64,000 bases of DNA from an uncultured Flavobacterium sp. (GCF_943913405.1 NZ_CALTYA010000001.1:124001-188000); one strand, 5' to 3'; shown: positions 1-9,942, counted from the first letter of the stretch. The notes: generated by a model from the sequence alone, not told the origin. Made by a program: numbers and translations.

Positions 1-2828
1 AACACCTTCACGATGTATAATCCTTGGTTTAAATTGTCGATTGCATATTGGTAATTGCTATCGAAAGTTCCTTTGAATTCTTTCACTAATTGACCTGTGA
101 TTGAATAAACTGAAACTTGTTTTGTATTGGTGCTGATATTGAAATTTCCTTTGGAAGGATTTGGATACAAAGCAATTGACGGAAGATTAAAATCTCCTGT
201 ACTCAAGAAAGCTTGTTTATTTCCAAAGATTTTGAAACCATCAACTTCAATAGAAATCGGCATATTTACGTCAGTAACATTGATTGAAGTTCCATCCATT
301 AAATTGGACCAAGTTCCTGTGTAAGGAAAACCTCCGGCACTGTTTGAAACTGCATTTGTGGCATTTGTCAAGACAAAAACATAGCTCAAATTCGGACTTT
401 GTGTTGTACTTGTCCAAACATCTAATCTTGGCTTTCCTGTTGTTGTGAAATTCCAAGAGTGCGTTCCGTTTTCAAAAACATTCTCGTTCTTTTTGAAGTC
501 GATCATTTTTGTCCAATCGTCGTACACTTTTTTACGGGCAACATCAGCCAGCCAGTTCGATGTCCATTGTGGCTGTGGTTTTGTATCTAATTTGCAATCT
601 CCGGCGATGGCGTCATTTTGAGTATTTATAGTTCCATTATTACAAGTGAAAATTGAACTGTTGTAAGCCAATTCTCCGAAATGATAAATCATTTTTGGAC
701 CAGGAACCAACAAATGAAGCGCTCCCATTGCTGATAATCTTTTTTGGATTTTAGCCAGATTATTAAGTGTCTGTCCAGATTCTGTAAAGGCTTTATAAAC
801 GACTCTTTCTTCGTCATGACTTTCTGCATAACCGATAAACATTCCTGTCGCATCGGCAACTCCTGAAAGATTTGTACTATTTCCTTTCAAGAAATTCGCA
901 TAAGGGTCAGTCATTTTTCTCCAAAGCATGATTCCTTTTGAAACAGATTCTGTTTTTCTGTAATTTGCCCATTCTACTTCTTCTGTGTAAGAACCGCCAT
1001 TTCCTAAATGTTCAAAAATTACGTAGAAATTAGGATTTTCAGCCCATTGCAAATCAGCATAATGTTTTAAAATAGCTACACGATCTGCTTGGTAATTATT
1101 TGTGCACGTTTCTTGAGTTGTCCCGCTTCCGGCGCATGCCTGAGTAAAACCTTTTGTCAAATCCCAACGGAAACCGTCAATTTTAAACTCTCTGATCCAA
1201 TGCTGGATTGTTCTTTGAGAATAATAATCTGTCAAAGAACTTGTGTGATTTAAATCAGTTCCAACGCTATACGAATGTCTTGCGCTAACATTGGCATATG
1301 GGTTTTCGGAAGAAATTCCGTCGCCCCAACCGTCATTATTGGTATCAAGCATCCACATTCTTTCCAACGGCGAACGGCTGAAAACGTGGTTTAAGGCTAC
1401 GTCAAGAATAACTGCAATTCCGTTTTGGTGGCACAAATCGATAAATTCTTTCAGCTTTGCTGCAGAACCATATCTTTTATCCAAAGCCATGTGGTAAGCC
1501 GTGTTGTAACCCCAGCTTTCATTGCCTTCAAATTCCATTACCGGCATTAATTGGATCGCATTTATTTTAAGATTTTTAAAATAATCGATTCTGTTAATCA
1601 AATTTTGGTAAGTTCTATTGGCATCAAAATCCCTAACCAAAACTTCATAAATCACTAAATCTTTTCTGTTTGGTTTTACGAAATTTGTTGTAGCATCACT
1701 CCAATTGTAATTGTAATAAGCATTTGGACCCGTTTGCAAAACAGAAACTTCTCTTTCTTGACCGACAGGATAAGCTGGCAAATTTGGATAAACTCCTAAA
1801 GTTTGGATTTCTGGGTCATCAAAAGGACTCAAAACTAGCGTTGAAAATGGATCGGCAGTTTTCACTAAAGCTGGTGAATTTGCCGGACGATTTGTTTGAT
1901 CGCCAACCCAATATTGATAAGAATAAGAAGTTCCGGAAATCAAATCTGTCAACTCTAACCAAAATTTTCCAGAAGCAGGATCTTTTTTCATGGCATAAGC
2001 TGATGAAGGCTGCCAGTTATTAAAGCTTCCGGCAACGTAGACAAAATCTTTATTTGGCGCATTTAAAACCAAAGTTACTTTTGTCGGATCGGCTTGGTTG
2101 TAATTTACACCATCTTCCATTCCTAACGGGATTGCTTGGCTTACCGCTTCTGGGCTTACTAAAACAGCAAAATTTCTTATTTGGGTTGAAGTTCCTTGAG
2201 ATACTTCGAGCGAATAATTTTGATTGGTCGTAATTCCGGTGTGATTGAAAACATAATTGGAAGTTATAACGGCATTAATCACCGTTCCGTTTGCTTTTAA
2301 AAAATAGTTTGCATCGCCACCAGTATTTGTAGCAGTGATATTCAAATTCCCGCCTGAAGGAATAATTGTTGTGCTATTTTGAGCTGGTGCAGTCAGGTTT
2401 AACTGAAATGCCCCGACGTTTGCAAAAATATCTTGCGACTTTTTATCTCCTGTAGCATTTTTAGCTTTTATTAGAAAACCAATTCGCGCAATTCCAGTTC
2501 GATTGTAAAAAGCAGCGGGAACAAAAGTGATGGAATAGGTATCTGTTCCAGCGTTATATGTCAGCCTATTTGCTTCATTTGAGTTTTCCCACGAACCATT
2601 TGTCGGACAATCTTGAGAAACATTACTGCTGTTCAAAGACCAAGACCAAAGATATAATGCATTTCCCGTCACTCCCCAAGTGGCTTCGTTAATACTGCTT
2701 CCGTTGAACGTTAGCGTTATTGATTGGTTTTCTTCAAAAGTTGCGGGCGAAACAGACGAAGTGACATTCTGTAATTGTGCCCAACCAAAGGAAGAAATCA
2801 ATAATAACAGTAAGGTAATTTTTTTCAT
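1..2828 (-). CDS. T9SS-secreted GH13 alpha-amylase family protein (3' end cut by window)
   Basis: This is a secreted starch-degrading enzyme, read on the minus strand from the ATG at 2828 and still open at position 1, giving at least 942 residues. It starts with a signal peptide (MKKITLLLLLISSFGWAQ). An Ig-like/CBM48-type segment lies near residue 262 (VYVAGSFNNWQ). The GH13 barrel shows all four conserved regions: DVALNH near 478, the nucleophile Asp in GFRWDL near 555, the acid Glu in VIFEHL near 606, and ESHDEER near 671. From about residue 883 a type IX sorting domain begins (LYPNPSKGNFNIS), so the enzyme is expected to be exported and cell-attached or released. It is the last gene of the susC-susD-susE unit and is separated from susE by a terminator-like hairpin. 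Only a few C-terminal residues should be missing. The family is certain; the exact specificity (amylase, pullulanase) is not. Confidence 0.93.
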   Translation of the reverse strand, partial: MKKITLLLLLISSFGWAQLQNVTSSVSPATFEENQSITLTFNGSSINEATWGVTGNALYLWSWSLNSSNVSQDCPTNGSWENSNEANRLTYNAGTDTYSITFVPAAFYNRTGIARIGFLIKAKNATGDKKSQDIFANVGAFQLNLTAPAQNSTTIIPSGGNLNITATNTGGDANYFLKANGTVINAVITSNYVFNHTGITTNQNYSLEVSQGTSTQIRNFAVLVSPEAVSQAIPLGMEDGVNYNQADPTKVTLVLNAPNKDFVYVAGSFNNWQPSSAYAMKKDPASGKFWLELTDLISGTSYSYQYWVGDQTNRPANSPALVKTADPFSTLVLSPFDDPEIQTLGVYPNLPAYPVGQEREVSVLQTGPNAYYNYNWSDATTNFVKPNRKDLVIYEVLVRDFDANRTYQNLINRIDYFKNLKINAIQLMPVMEFEGNESWGYNTAYHMALDKRYGSAAKLKEFIDLCHQNGIAVILDVALNHVFSRSPLERMWMLDTNNDGWGDGISSENPYANVSARHSYSVGTDLNHTSSLTDYYSQRTIQHWIREFKIDGFRWDLTKGFTQACAGSGTTQETCTNNYQADRVAILKHYADLQWAENPNFYVIFEHLGNGGSYTEEVEWANYRKTESVSKGIMLWRKMTDPYANFLKGNSTNLSGVADATGMFIGYAESHDEERVVYKAFTESGQTLNNLAKIQKRLSAMGALHLLVPGPKMIYHFGELAYNSSIFTCNNGTINTQNDAIAGDCKLDTKPQPQWTSNWLADVARKKVYDDWTKMIDFKKNENVFENGTHSWNFTTTGKPRLDVWTSTTQSPNLSYVFVLTNATNAVSNSAGGFPYTGTWSNLMDGTSINVTDVNMPISIEVDGFKIFGNKQAFLSTGDFNLPSIALYPNPSKGNFNISTNTKQVSVYSITGQLVKEFKGTFDSNYQYAIDNLNQGLYIVKV

Positions 2829-2840
2829 GGCAATAGTTTA

Positions 2841-2873
2841 AAAAAAGCCGCCTGAAATTCAGACAGCTTTTTT
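2841..2873 (-). terminator. Hairpin between susE-like gene and secreted amylase gene
   Basis: AAAAAAGC and GCTTTTTT form an 8 bp outer stem around an inner CTG/CAG, with a T run on the minus strand. It lies between the susE-like stop and the amylase start, so it may act as a partial terminator that lowers amylase expression relative to susCDE. Confidence 0.55.
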
Positions 2874-2882
2874 AGATTAATA

Positions 2883-3995
2883 TTATTTAAGAATAAAAAT
2901 ATAACGCCCGTCAAGATCATTGAACCAAACATCATAATTGCCTTCAGCTGTAACTGGAATATTAGAACCTCCCAAGCTTGCTGTACCTGAAACTGCAGTA
3001 CTTCCTCCCCAGTTTACATCCCAAGAATCGTTTGCTCTAAATTTTGCTTCATTTACTGACAAAGCGATATTTGAAATTTTCCAAATATGTGGGTTAGTTG
3101 TATTTGCAACCATATCAACATCTTGTATACCACCATCTGGCCACCCATTTGGAGTTGCACTACCAGTAATTCCAACAGTCGGATAAGTAGTTGCTAAAGA
3201 AGCATCGTAAGATACCAAAGAATAAGTCATTAAATCAATATTGACCTCAAGCGTATAATATCCTGCAGTTGCAACAGTTATAGGACTTGGTTCATTAGTA
3301 CCGTCAGCGTTACTTACACCTAAAACACCGGCAGATACTGATCCGTATTGTGGATGCCAGCTTCCCAGAGTTGAAAGGAATTTTATTCCTCCAGCAGAAA
3401 AATAACCTGTATAATAAAACTTGTATCGATCTGTTGCATCTCTGAATAAAGGAGTATTTCCTGCATTATTTGCATATCCAAATTCAGTAGCATCTCCCAT
3501 AATGTAAAGATTTTGCAAAGGGACAAAAGCTTGATATGGAGTTATTGAGATTGTAACTGGCTCACTATATATTGCTTCAAAAGTATCATTCACGCTTGCT
3601 TTAACTCTAACAACATATTGTCCTTCTACTAATGGGGTTCCGCCTAAAGCAATAGCAGCTGTATTTAAAGTTACAACAGAAACTGCAAGTTGATTTGCGC
3701 CAATTACTGAACCTAACGAACGTGGAGCTTGAAATTCATCTACACCATCTGCAGCATCTAATTGCACTTCATAATTAATTGCTACATTTTGTCCAAAATT
3801 AGCAGACGTCCAGATAAATCTTTCTGCTAGATTAGCAGCACTTTCTATATTTAACACATAAGAACCTCCATCAGGAGCCGTTAAAGCAGGACCGTCAATG
3901 GCTGAAATTACTGGTCTATCTTCAACATCGTCTGAGCTACATGAAATTGCCAAAACTGCGAATAAGGCAATTAATGATTTAGTTATATTTTTCAT
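2883..3995 (-). CDS. SusE/SusF-like outer-membrane starch-binding lipoprotein
   Basis: This is a surface lipoprotein expected to bind starch or maltooligosaccharides next to the SusC/SusD pair. The signal peptide ends in a lipobox with Cys19 (AISC), followed by SSDDVED, an acidic stretch matching the lipoprotein surface-export signal of Bacteroidota. Residues ~27-150 look like the SusE N-terminal Ig-like domain (AIDGPALTAPDGGSYVLNIE). The C-terminal two thirds contain two carbohydrate-binding-like repeats, each with a LYIMGDAT- or VGITGSAT-type start and a tryptophan-rich core. Its length of 370 residues is normal for SusE. It follows susD by 18 bp and is clearly in the same operon. The binding role is inferred from family and context. 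Confidence 0.88.
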   Translation of the reverse strand: MKNITKSLIALFAVLAISCSSDDVEDRPVISAIDGPALTAPDGGSYVLNIESAANLAERFIWTSANFGQNVAINYEVQLDAADGVDEFQAPRSLGSVIGANQLAVSVVTLNTAAIALGGTPLVEGQYVVRVKASVNDTFEAIYSEPVTISITPYQAFVPLQNLYIMGDATEFGYANNAGNTPLFRDATDRYKFYYTGYFSAGGIKFLSTLGSWHPQYGSVSAGVLGVSNADGTNEPSPITVATAGYYTLEVNIDLMTYSLVSYDASLATTYPTVGITGSATPNGWPDGGIQDVDMVANTTNPHIWKISNIALSVNEAKFRANDSWDVNWGGSTAVSGTASLGGSNIPVTAEGNYDVWFNDLDGRYIFILK

Positions 3996-4013
3996 ATTTA
4001 TGATTTATTTTTA

Positions 4014-5621
4014 TTAATAACCTGTGTTTTGTTGTAAAGTTGGGTTTGCTGCTTTAGCTCTGTCTGGAATTGGGAATAATTTCAAATGGTCAGCTGTAGG
4101 AGCTCCATTCATTGAATTTCCTTTCCATTGCCATAAATAAGAACCGCCTGTGAATTTTCCGAAGCGAATTAAATCTTGACGTCTGTGGCATTCCCAATAT
4201 AATTCTCTTGATCTTTCTGCCAAAATGAAATCTAGACTTAAGTTTGATTGGCTAATTGTTCCTGCATTTGCTCTAGTTCTTAAAGCATTTACATAAGTTA
4301 CTGCTTGTGGCAAAGAACCTTGTCCTCTAACCGCCAATTCAGCATACATTAAATAAGCATCTGCCAAACGGAAAAGAGGAAAATCAGTATCTACATAAGC
4401 TCCTGAAGGACTTGAACCATTTCCGCCTGTTGATTTTTTGTTTGTCCATTTTGTAACTCCATAACCATTAGCTTCATCTGCAATGCTTATAAGATCTAAT
4501 GTTTGACCTGTCGTATGAAACATTGCTCTGTTATCAGAAGCTCCGGTAACATCTGCAAATTTATTTACAAGTTCTTTTCTTGCTCTTAAACCTTTCCAGC
4601 CACCATCAACTCCAAAATCACTTGCATTCATCGTACTTAAAATAGAAGCATGAACTAAATAATTCGTTCCGCCGCTTGTAGTATATTGTCCATCAAAACG
4701 CACTGGAAAAATAAATTCTTTTTGCGCTCCATTCACATCATTATCAGCCATAAACAAATAGCTGTAAGGAACTTGAGCAATTTCATACGTAGAATTAAGA
4801 ACTGGTTCTAAAGCTTGGGCCGCTTTATCATATTTAGATTGACCGATATAAGTTTCAGCATTCAGATACAATTTTGCCAAAAGCATTTTAGCTGCAATTT
4901 TATCAACTCTTCCATACTCATTTGTTTGAGAAGGTTTTAAATCGGCATCAATTGCAAGCAATTCAGACTCTATGAAATTAAAAACTTCTTGAGTGCTTTT
5001 TTGCTGTGGATAGAAAAATCCAATTGGGTCAGCTTCAGTTACGATAGGCACTTTTCCGAATAAATCCATTGCATGGTATAATGAAAGTGCTCTTAAAAAT
5101 CTTGCTTCCGCTCTGTAAGAAGCCATGTCGCTTAAAATTTCTGGAGCGACAGGTCTGCTTCCTAATTTATCTGGAGTTGATTGTCTTAAAAACTCATTTG
5201 CCAAACTCATTTGGTAAAAAGTTCTTGAATACATTACATAGATAAATTCGTTATTGCTTGTCCAAGTTTGCGTATTCATTGAAGGCAAATTACCATCCTG
5301 CCAAGCAATTACAGATTCATCTGTAGGCAATTGCTGTAAAGTATAAAAAGCTCTCAAATAAGGACTAAAGTCATTTCTGATACCTGCTAAATCTTCTCCT
5401 CCATCACCTTCACCGTTACCAGCTTTAGCTAATCCTAGATATAATTTTGCCAAGAACATTCTATAAGCTTGCGGATTTTCATAGAATTTTTCAGCTGTGA
5501 AATCATCATCATCTTGAGGAGTCACATCTAAATCATCTGTACAAGAAACACCTATTGCCAAAATAACAAGCAATAATATTGTTTTCTTCCCTAATAAATC
5601 TAACATTTTTTTCATTTTCAT
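4014..5621 (-). CDS. SusD/RagB family nutrient-binding outer-membrane lipoprotein
   Basis: This is the glycan-capturing lid of a SusCD importer. The N-terminus has a hydrophobic signal and lipobox with Cys27 (VSC), then TDDLD, consistent with display at the cell surface. The tetratricopeptide-like helical body typical of SusD is visible, including YRAEARFLRALSLYHAMDLF (~170-190). The family hallmarks ERSRELYWECHRRQDLIRF and the C-terminal LFPIPD are both present. At 535 residues it is a full-length member. It starts 5 bp after susC, which argues for co-translation with its partner. An alternative start two codons downstream (MKKM) is possible. Starch/maltodextrin as ligand is inferred from the surrounding GH13 and GH65 genes. 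Confidence 0.95.
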   Translation of the reverse strand: MKMKKMLDLLGKKTILLLVILAIGVSCTDDLDVTPQDDDDFTAEKFYENPQAYRMFLAKLYLGLAKAGNGEGDGGEDLAGIRNDFSPYLRAFYTLQQLPTDESVIAWQDGNLPSMNTQTWTSNNEFIYVMYSRTFYQMSLANEFLRQSTPDKLGSRPVAPEILSDMASYRAEARFLRALSLYHAMDLFGKVPIVTEADPIGFFYPQQKSTQEVFNFIESELLAIDADLKPSQTNEYGRVDKIAAKMLLAKLYLNAETYIGQSKYDKAAQALEPVLNSTYEIAQVPYSYLFMADNDVNGAQKEFIFPVRFDGQYTTSGGTNYLVHASILSTMNASDFGVDGGWKGLRARKELVNKFADVTGASDNRAMFHTTGQTLDLISIADEANGYGVTKWTNKKSTGGNGSSPSGAYVDTDFPLFRLADAYLMYAELAVRGQGSLPQAVTYVNALRTRANAGTISQSNLSLDFILAERSRELYWECHRRQDLIRFGKFTGGSYLWQWKGNSMNGAPTADHLKLFPIPDRAKAANPTLQQNTGY

Positions 5622-5626
5622 TTTTT

Positions 5627-8581
5627 TTAAAAATCTAAATTAAACCCTAGCATAAACATTCTTGCTCTCGGATAGATTGTTTTGTCAATACCACTGAAAA
5701 TTTCTGGATCAATTCCGTCATAATCAGTTATTGTAAATACGTTTTGAACTGCGCCATAGATTCTAAGTCTTGATTTCTCATTCCCCATCGGATTTTGAAG
5801 TGTATATCCTAAAGTAATATTGTCTACCTTAAACCACGAAGCATTTTGGATGTAGTAATCAGAGAACAATCTGTTATTTCCTTCCATTTGAAAACCTGAA
5901 CTCAAATAGTCAGCATGGATATTGTTGATTACGTCGCTATATCTTACTCCTGATTGCAACACTCCGTTATTAGACGCAATATTGTTATACATATAGTTTC
6001 CTAAACTAGCTCTCCAAGCAAACGACAAGTCAAACTGCTTGTAGCTCATGTTATTCATCATTCCAAAAGTATAATCTGGAGAAGATTTTTTATATAAGTA
6101 CTGGTCGGCTGTAGAAATAATACCGTCTTGGTTTCTGTCAACATATACACCTTCAACCGGCTTGTGGTTTTGGTCATAAACCTGTTCATAAACATAAAAT
6201 GCACCTGGATTGAAACCAACGACCTGTCTCTGAATTTTATTTCCACCACCTCCGTCAATATCTCCAACTAAATTAGGAGATGGAAGCGCAGTAATTTCAC
6301 GAGTGTTATAAGTAGCATTGAAAGAAGAAGTCCAATTGAACCCGTCACCTTTAAAAATGTCATAGCTAATGCCAAATTCGATACCCTTTGTGGTAAAGTT
6401 TCCAAAATTTCTAAAAGTTTCATTCCCAAGGTTTGCACCGTCTGGTGCAGGAACTTTAGAAAGCAAGTCAGAAGATTTTTTTTGATATACATCTAGTGAT
6501 CCTGTCAGCCTGTTATTAAAGAAGCCATAATCTAGACCGATGTTGGTAGTTTCTGTTTCTTCCCATTTGATTCCTGTGTTATATGCCTGTGGCCTTCCAA
6601 CAGGTACAAAAACATTTCCAAACTGGTATTGGGCTTGCGTATTTCCTAAGGTATATCTCGGAATGTATTCAAAAGCGGCCGCAATATCTTGCTGCCCAGT
6701 TGAACCCCAGCCAATTCTCAATTTCAGGTCAGAGATAAAATTAACGTTTTTCAAAAAGCTTTCTTCTGAAATTTTCCACGCAAAAGCCCCTCCATAAAAA
6801 TCACCCTTTCTCATTTCTGGAGAAAATCTTGAAGTTTCATCTCTTCTGTAATTTAAGGTAAGTAAATATTTGTTGTCAAATCCCAGATTCATTCTTCCAA
6901 AATAAGACTGCAAATTAATAACGCCATCTGTCGTCACATCTGGATTTGCTGTCGGATCGACACTATTACCTGAAGAGTAGCCTACCTTGGTAAATTCTTG
7001 GTAAGAACGCCCTCCTGTCAGGTCAAGATTAAATTTACCTATTTCTTTTGTATATACTAAATAAGCATCTAAAAGCTTGTTTTCTTTTTCATCGTTGAAA
7101 TAAGTAAACGATCCCAAATTTTTATAGGATCCATTGTGCAAACTATAAGTCCCTAACTGGAAACCTTGTACACTTGTGTTTACTAATGTGTTGGTTCCAT
7201 TTCCGTTTTGCTTGTCATACCCCATATTTACAACTACTCTCAAGTCTTCAAAGAAATGAAGTTTGTAGTCAAACTGAACATTTCCATAAATTCTTCGGTT
7301 GTCAGTAACATTTCTTCTATCTTCTAGCATTGCTACGGGATTCAACTTTGCGCCAGTGGAAACCCTGTCACCATCTGCTTCAAGCCACTGAAAATAGCCT
7401 CCATAGCGAGAAGAAGAATCATAAACTGACTGCGTTGGGTCAAAACCAATGGCATTGCCAATGGCTCCCTCTTCAGCAAAACGGTTGTCTTGCCATGAAA
7501 TATTAGCATTCAGGTTAATTTTAAGGTGATCGTCAAATAAAGATGGATTCAAAGCTACCGAAGTAGTGGTTCTCTTGAATTCTCCGGTTTTTAGCATTCC
7601 AGGAACTTGGGTATACCCGACTGAAAATCTTGCAGGGACAACATTCAACAGGTTGCCACGTATTGTCAAGTTATTGTCAACAGAAATGGTATTGTGAAAA
7701 ATTTCATCTTGCCAGTCAGTATTTGAATTGCCTAAAAGTGCAATTTGTGCAGCGGTTCCATTTGCATTTACCACATCTCTAAATTGGCTGGCAGACAGAA
7801 CATCGGTTTTTTTAGCCAACGTATTTACTGTAGTCAATGAATTGAAAGAAACCTGAAGTCCGCCTTGGCTTCCTTTTTTAGTTGTAATAATGATAACCCC
7901 GTTTGAAGCTCTAGAGCCATAAATTGCCGTAGCAGAAGCATCTTTCAAAATAGAGAAAGATTCAATATCATTTGGGTTGATAGAAGCCAAAGCACTAGTT
8001 GATCCTCCACTTGCACCGTTATCAATAGGAAGGCCGTCAATTACAATTAATGGATCGTTTGAAGCGCCCAAAGAAGCACCACCACGAATTCTAATATCAG
8101 ATCCTGATCCAGGCGCTCCATTTGTTGTAACCGTCAAACCTGCAACCCTACCGTTAAGTAAGTTTTCAGCCGTAACATTGTTTCCACGGTTGAATTTTTC
8201 AGAAGAAACTACTTCAACCGATCCAGTTGCGTCTTTCTTTCTTACAGACCCATATCCAACGACAACAACTTCCTCTAATTGTGAAGCATCTTCTTGTAAT
8301 TTAATTGCAAGGTTTTTCTGTCCAGAATAAGTTACTGTTTGAGTTAAAAATCCTAAAAAGGAAAAGGAAATTACGTCTCCATTTTTTACGCCGGAGAGTT
8401 GGAAATTTCCGTCAAAATCTGTTGAAACTCCATTTGTAGTTCCTTGAACAGAAACACTGACTCCTGGCAATGGAAGTCCCGAAACTCCGTCGGTAACATC
8501 CCCACTTAAAGTGTTCTGAGCCAGAACACTAAAAGGAAGCAACAGTAATAAAAGTAACAACTTTTTATAAATTGTTTTCAT
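5627..8581 (-). CDS. SusC/RagA family TonB-dependent outer-membrane transporter
   Basis: This is the barrel of the starch-oligosaccharide importer. It has a signal peptide cleaved near residue 21 (SVLAQ). A carboxypeptidase-D-regulatory-like domain follows (~23-100, LSGDVTDGVSGLPLPGVSV), then the family hallmark EEVVVVGYG near residue 105. Next come a plug domain (ENLLNGRVAGLTV, IDGLPIDNG, IYGSRASNGVIIITTKKG) and a 22-strand-type barrel ending in the terminal Phe of MLGFNLDF. Its length of 984 residues is normal. It is the first gene of the minus-strand operon and is driven from the divergent region shared with the LacI-type gene, where an operator-like dyad overlaps its probable -33 element. 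Confidence 0.96.
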   Translation of the reverse strand: MKTIYKKLLLLLLLLPFSVLAQNTLSGDVTDGVSGLPLPGVSVSVQGTTNGVSTDFDGNFQLSGVKNGDVISFSFLGFLTQTVTYSGQKNLAIKLQEDASQLEEVVVVGYGSVRKKDATGSVEVVSSEKFNRGNNVTAENLLNGRVAGLTVTTNGAPGSGSDIRIRGGASLGASNDPLIVIDGLPIDNGASGGSTSALASINPNDIESFSILKDASATAIYGSRASNGVIIITTKKGSQGGLQVSFNSLTTVNTLAKKTDVLSASQFRDVVNANGTAAQIALLGNSNTDWQDEIFHNTISVDNNLTIRGNLLNVVPARFSVGYTQVPGMLKTGEFKRTTTSVALNPSLFDDHLKINLNANISWQDNRFAEEGAIGNAIGFDPTQSVYDSSSRYGGYFQWLEADGDRVSTGAKLNPVAMLEDRRNVTDNRRIYGNVQFDYKLHFFEDLRVVVNMGYDKQNGNGTNTLVNTSVQGFQLGTYSLHNGSYKNLGSFTYFNDEKENKLLDAYLVYTKEIGKFNLDLTGGRSYQEFTKVGYSSGNSVDPTANPDVTTDGVINLQSYFGRMNLGFDNKYLLTLNYRRDETSRFSPEMRKGDFYGGAFAWKISEESFLKNVNFISDLKLRIGWGSTGQQDIAAAFEYIPRYTLGNTQAQYQFGNVFVPVGRPQAYNTGIKWEETETTNIGLDYGFFNNRLTGSLDVYQKKSSDLLSKVPAPDGANLGNETFRNFGNFTTKGIEFGISYDIFKGDGFNWTSSFNATYNTREITALPSPNLVGDIDGGGGNKIQRQVVGFNPGAFYVYEQVYDQNHKPVEGVYVDRNQDGIISTADQYLYKKSSPDYTFGMMNNMSYKQFDLSFAWRASLGNYMYNNIASNNGVLQSGVRYSDVINNIHADYLSSGFQMEGNNRLFSDYYIQNASWFKVDNITLGYTLQNPMGNEKSRLRIYGAVQNVFTITDYDGIDPEIFSGIDKTIYPRARMFMLGFNLDF

Positions 8582-8637
8582 ACATTTTGTTTAGATTAAA
8601 ATTGAGTTAAAATCCCTTATATTTTCACTTCGAATGT

Positions 8638-8667
8638 TAAACTTATGTAAATTTTGCAGACTACAAA
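8638..8667 (-). promoter_or_regulatory. Probable susC promoter
   Basis: On the minus strand TTTG (8664-8667) is followed, 18 bases on, by TAAGTTTA (8638-8645). This is close to the Bacteroidota TTTG/TAnnTTTG promoter pattern. It would start transcription roughly 40-50 bases before the susC ATG. The -33 part lies inside the upstream LacI-type dyad. Confidence 0.5.
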
Positions 8668-8678
8668 AACGTTTTCGT
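8663..8678. promoter_or_regulatory. LacI-type operator, copy 1
   Basis: The 16 bp sequence ACAAAAACGTTTTCGT is a palindrome with one mismatch, centred on CG as LacI-family operators usually are. It overlaps the probable susC -33 element and lies upstream of the divergent LacI-type gene. Binding by that regulator is inferred. Confidence 0.65.
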
Positions 8679-8690
8679 GAAACAACCTAC

Positions 8691-8704
8691 CGAAAACGTT
8701 TGCG
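8691..8704. promoter_or_regulatory. LacI-type operator, copy 2
   Basis: CGAAAACGTTTGCG is a second CG-centred near-palindrome. Its centre lies 27 bp from that of the first copy. The shared core is AAAACGTTT. Two sites on one intergenic region suggest cooperative or dual control of the divergent operons. Confidence 0.62.
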
Positions 8705-8807
8705 TGTTGAAAACTTTACAGAAAAAACAGATTTTTCTAGTAAAAATCGCATTTAATAAAATTTAAATTTACCTTTAGTGGCAAATTAATATTTCAAGCT
8801 TTTTACC

Positions 8808-9833
8808 ATGCGCAGAAAAGTCACTTTAAAACAAATTGCAAAAGAACTAGATGTATCAATTTCAACTGTTTCTAAATCACTCAGAGACAGTCCAGAAATC
8901 AGCGAAGACACACGCCAAAAAGTGCAGGCTTTTGCCAAATTATACAACTACAAACCAAACCTTATTGCTCTAAGTTTAAAAAATAAAAAAACAAAAACTA
9001 TAGGCATCATTATTCCTGAAATCGTGCATCATTTTTTCGCTACGGTAATCAGTGGCATCGAGCATGTGGCAAACGAACATGGCTACAATGTTATCGTAAC
9101 ATTATCGGATGAATCATTCGACAAAGAAGTCATCAACATGGAAATGCTGGCCAATGGAACCATCGACGGTTTCATCATGTCGCTTTCAAAAGAAACACAA
9201 CACAAAAAAGATTTCCACCATATTACTGAGGTCATAAATCAAGGAATGCCAGTCGTGATGTTTGACCGCGTTACCAATGACGTTTTATGTGACAAGGTAA
9301 TTATTGACGACAATTTGGCAGCTTATGAAGCCGTACAATCTTTAATCGATAAAGGTTTTAAGAAAATCGCATTAATTACAACTGTTGATTATGTAAGCGT
9401 TGGAAAATTAAGAACTGACGGATATATTAAAGCATTAAAAACAAACGATATTAATGTTGATCCAAAACTTATCCTTAAAATAGAAGACATTGATATTTGC
9501 GATTATCAAATTGAAGAACTAATTAAAAACAACGAAATTGATGCTGTTTTTGCTGTAAACGAATTGTTTGCTGTTACTGCAATTAAAGCTGCAAAAATGG
9601 TCAATAAAAATGTTCCAGAAGATATTTCTGTAATTGGTTTTACTGACGGAATCATCTCAAAATATTCTTCGCCAAGCATCACTACTGTTTCGCAAAACGG
9701 AATAAAAATGGGCGGAAAAGCAGCAAAAATGCTGATCGAAAGATTAGAATCTGAAGAGGAAGAAGAAGAACATTTTAAAACAGAAGTTATCGAAACACAT
9801 TTGGTTTTACGAGAATCTACGCCAACGTTGTAG
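8808..9833 (+). CDS. LacI family transcriptional regulator of the starch/maltose locus
   Basis: The N-terminus is a LacI helix-turn-helix (LKQIAKELDVSISTVSKSL, residues ~7-25) followed by a hinge. A periplasmic-binding-protein-like effector domain follows (IGIIIPEIVHHFFATVISGI ... VIGFTDG). Its length of 341 residues is typical. It lies divergently from susC and upstream of the transporter and maltose phosphorylase genes, so it probably senses maltose or a related sugar and controls both arms through the dyads at 8663-8704. A glutamate-rich run (EEEEEE) near residue 315 is unusual but lies in a surface loop. Whether it activates or represses cannot be read from sequence. Confidence 0.93.
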   Translation: MRRKVTLKQIAKELDVSISTVSKSLRDSPEISEDTRQKVQAFAKLYNYKPNLIALSLKNKKTKTIGIIIPEIVHHFFATVISGIEHVANEHGYNVIVTLSDESFDKEVINMEMLANGTIDGFIMSLSKETQHKKDFHHITEVINQGMPVVMFDRVTNDVLCDKVIIDDNLAAYEAVQSLIDKGFKKIALITTVDYVSVGKLRTDGYIKALKTNDINVDPKLILKIEDIDICDYQIEELIKNNEIDAVFAVNELFAVTAIKAAKMVNKNVPEDISVIGFTDGIISKYSSPSITTVSQNGIKMGGKAAKMLIERLESEEEEEEHFKTEVIETHLVLRESTPTL

Positions 9834-9934
9834 TTTGACTTAATGTATTGTAAATCATATATTTAATTTCAACATTTAAGCTATTCTCGTAATGTTAAAT
9901 TCTGAAATCTAAAACCTAAAATCCAAAATCTGTA

Positions 9935-9942
9935 TATATTTG
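9935..9942 (+). promoter_or_regulatory. Putative -7 element upstream of the MFS transporter gene
   Basis: TATATTTG matches TAnnTTTG exactly and would place the transcript start about 85-90 bases before the transporter ATG, leaving a long leader that carries the dyad at 9993-10012. No clear TTG is seen at the -33 distance. Confidence 0.4.

Noticed and set aside
127..2023. Plus-strand frames within the first 2.8 kb (127-324, 1291-1497, 1724-2023)
   Set aside because: All lie opposite the GH13 amylase coding frame and have no independent support.
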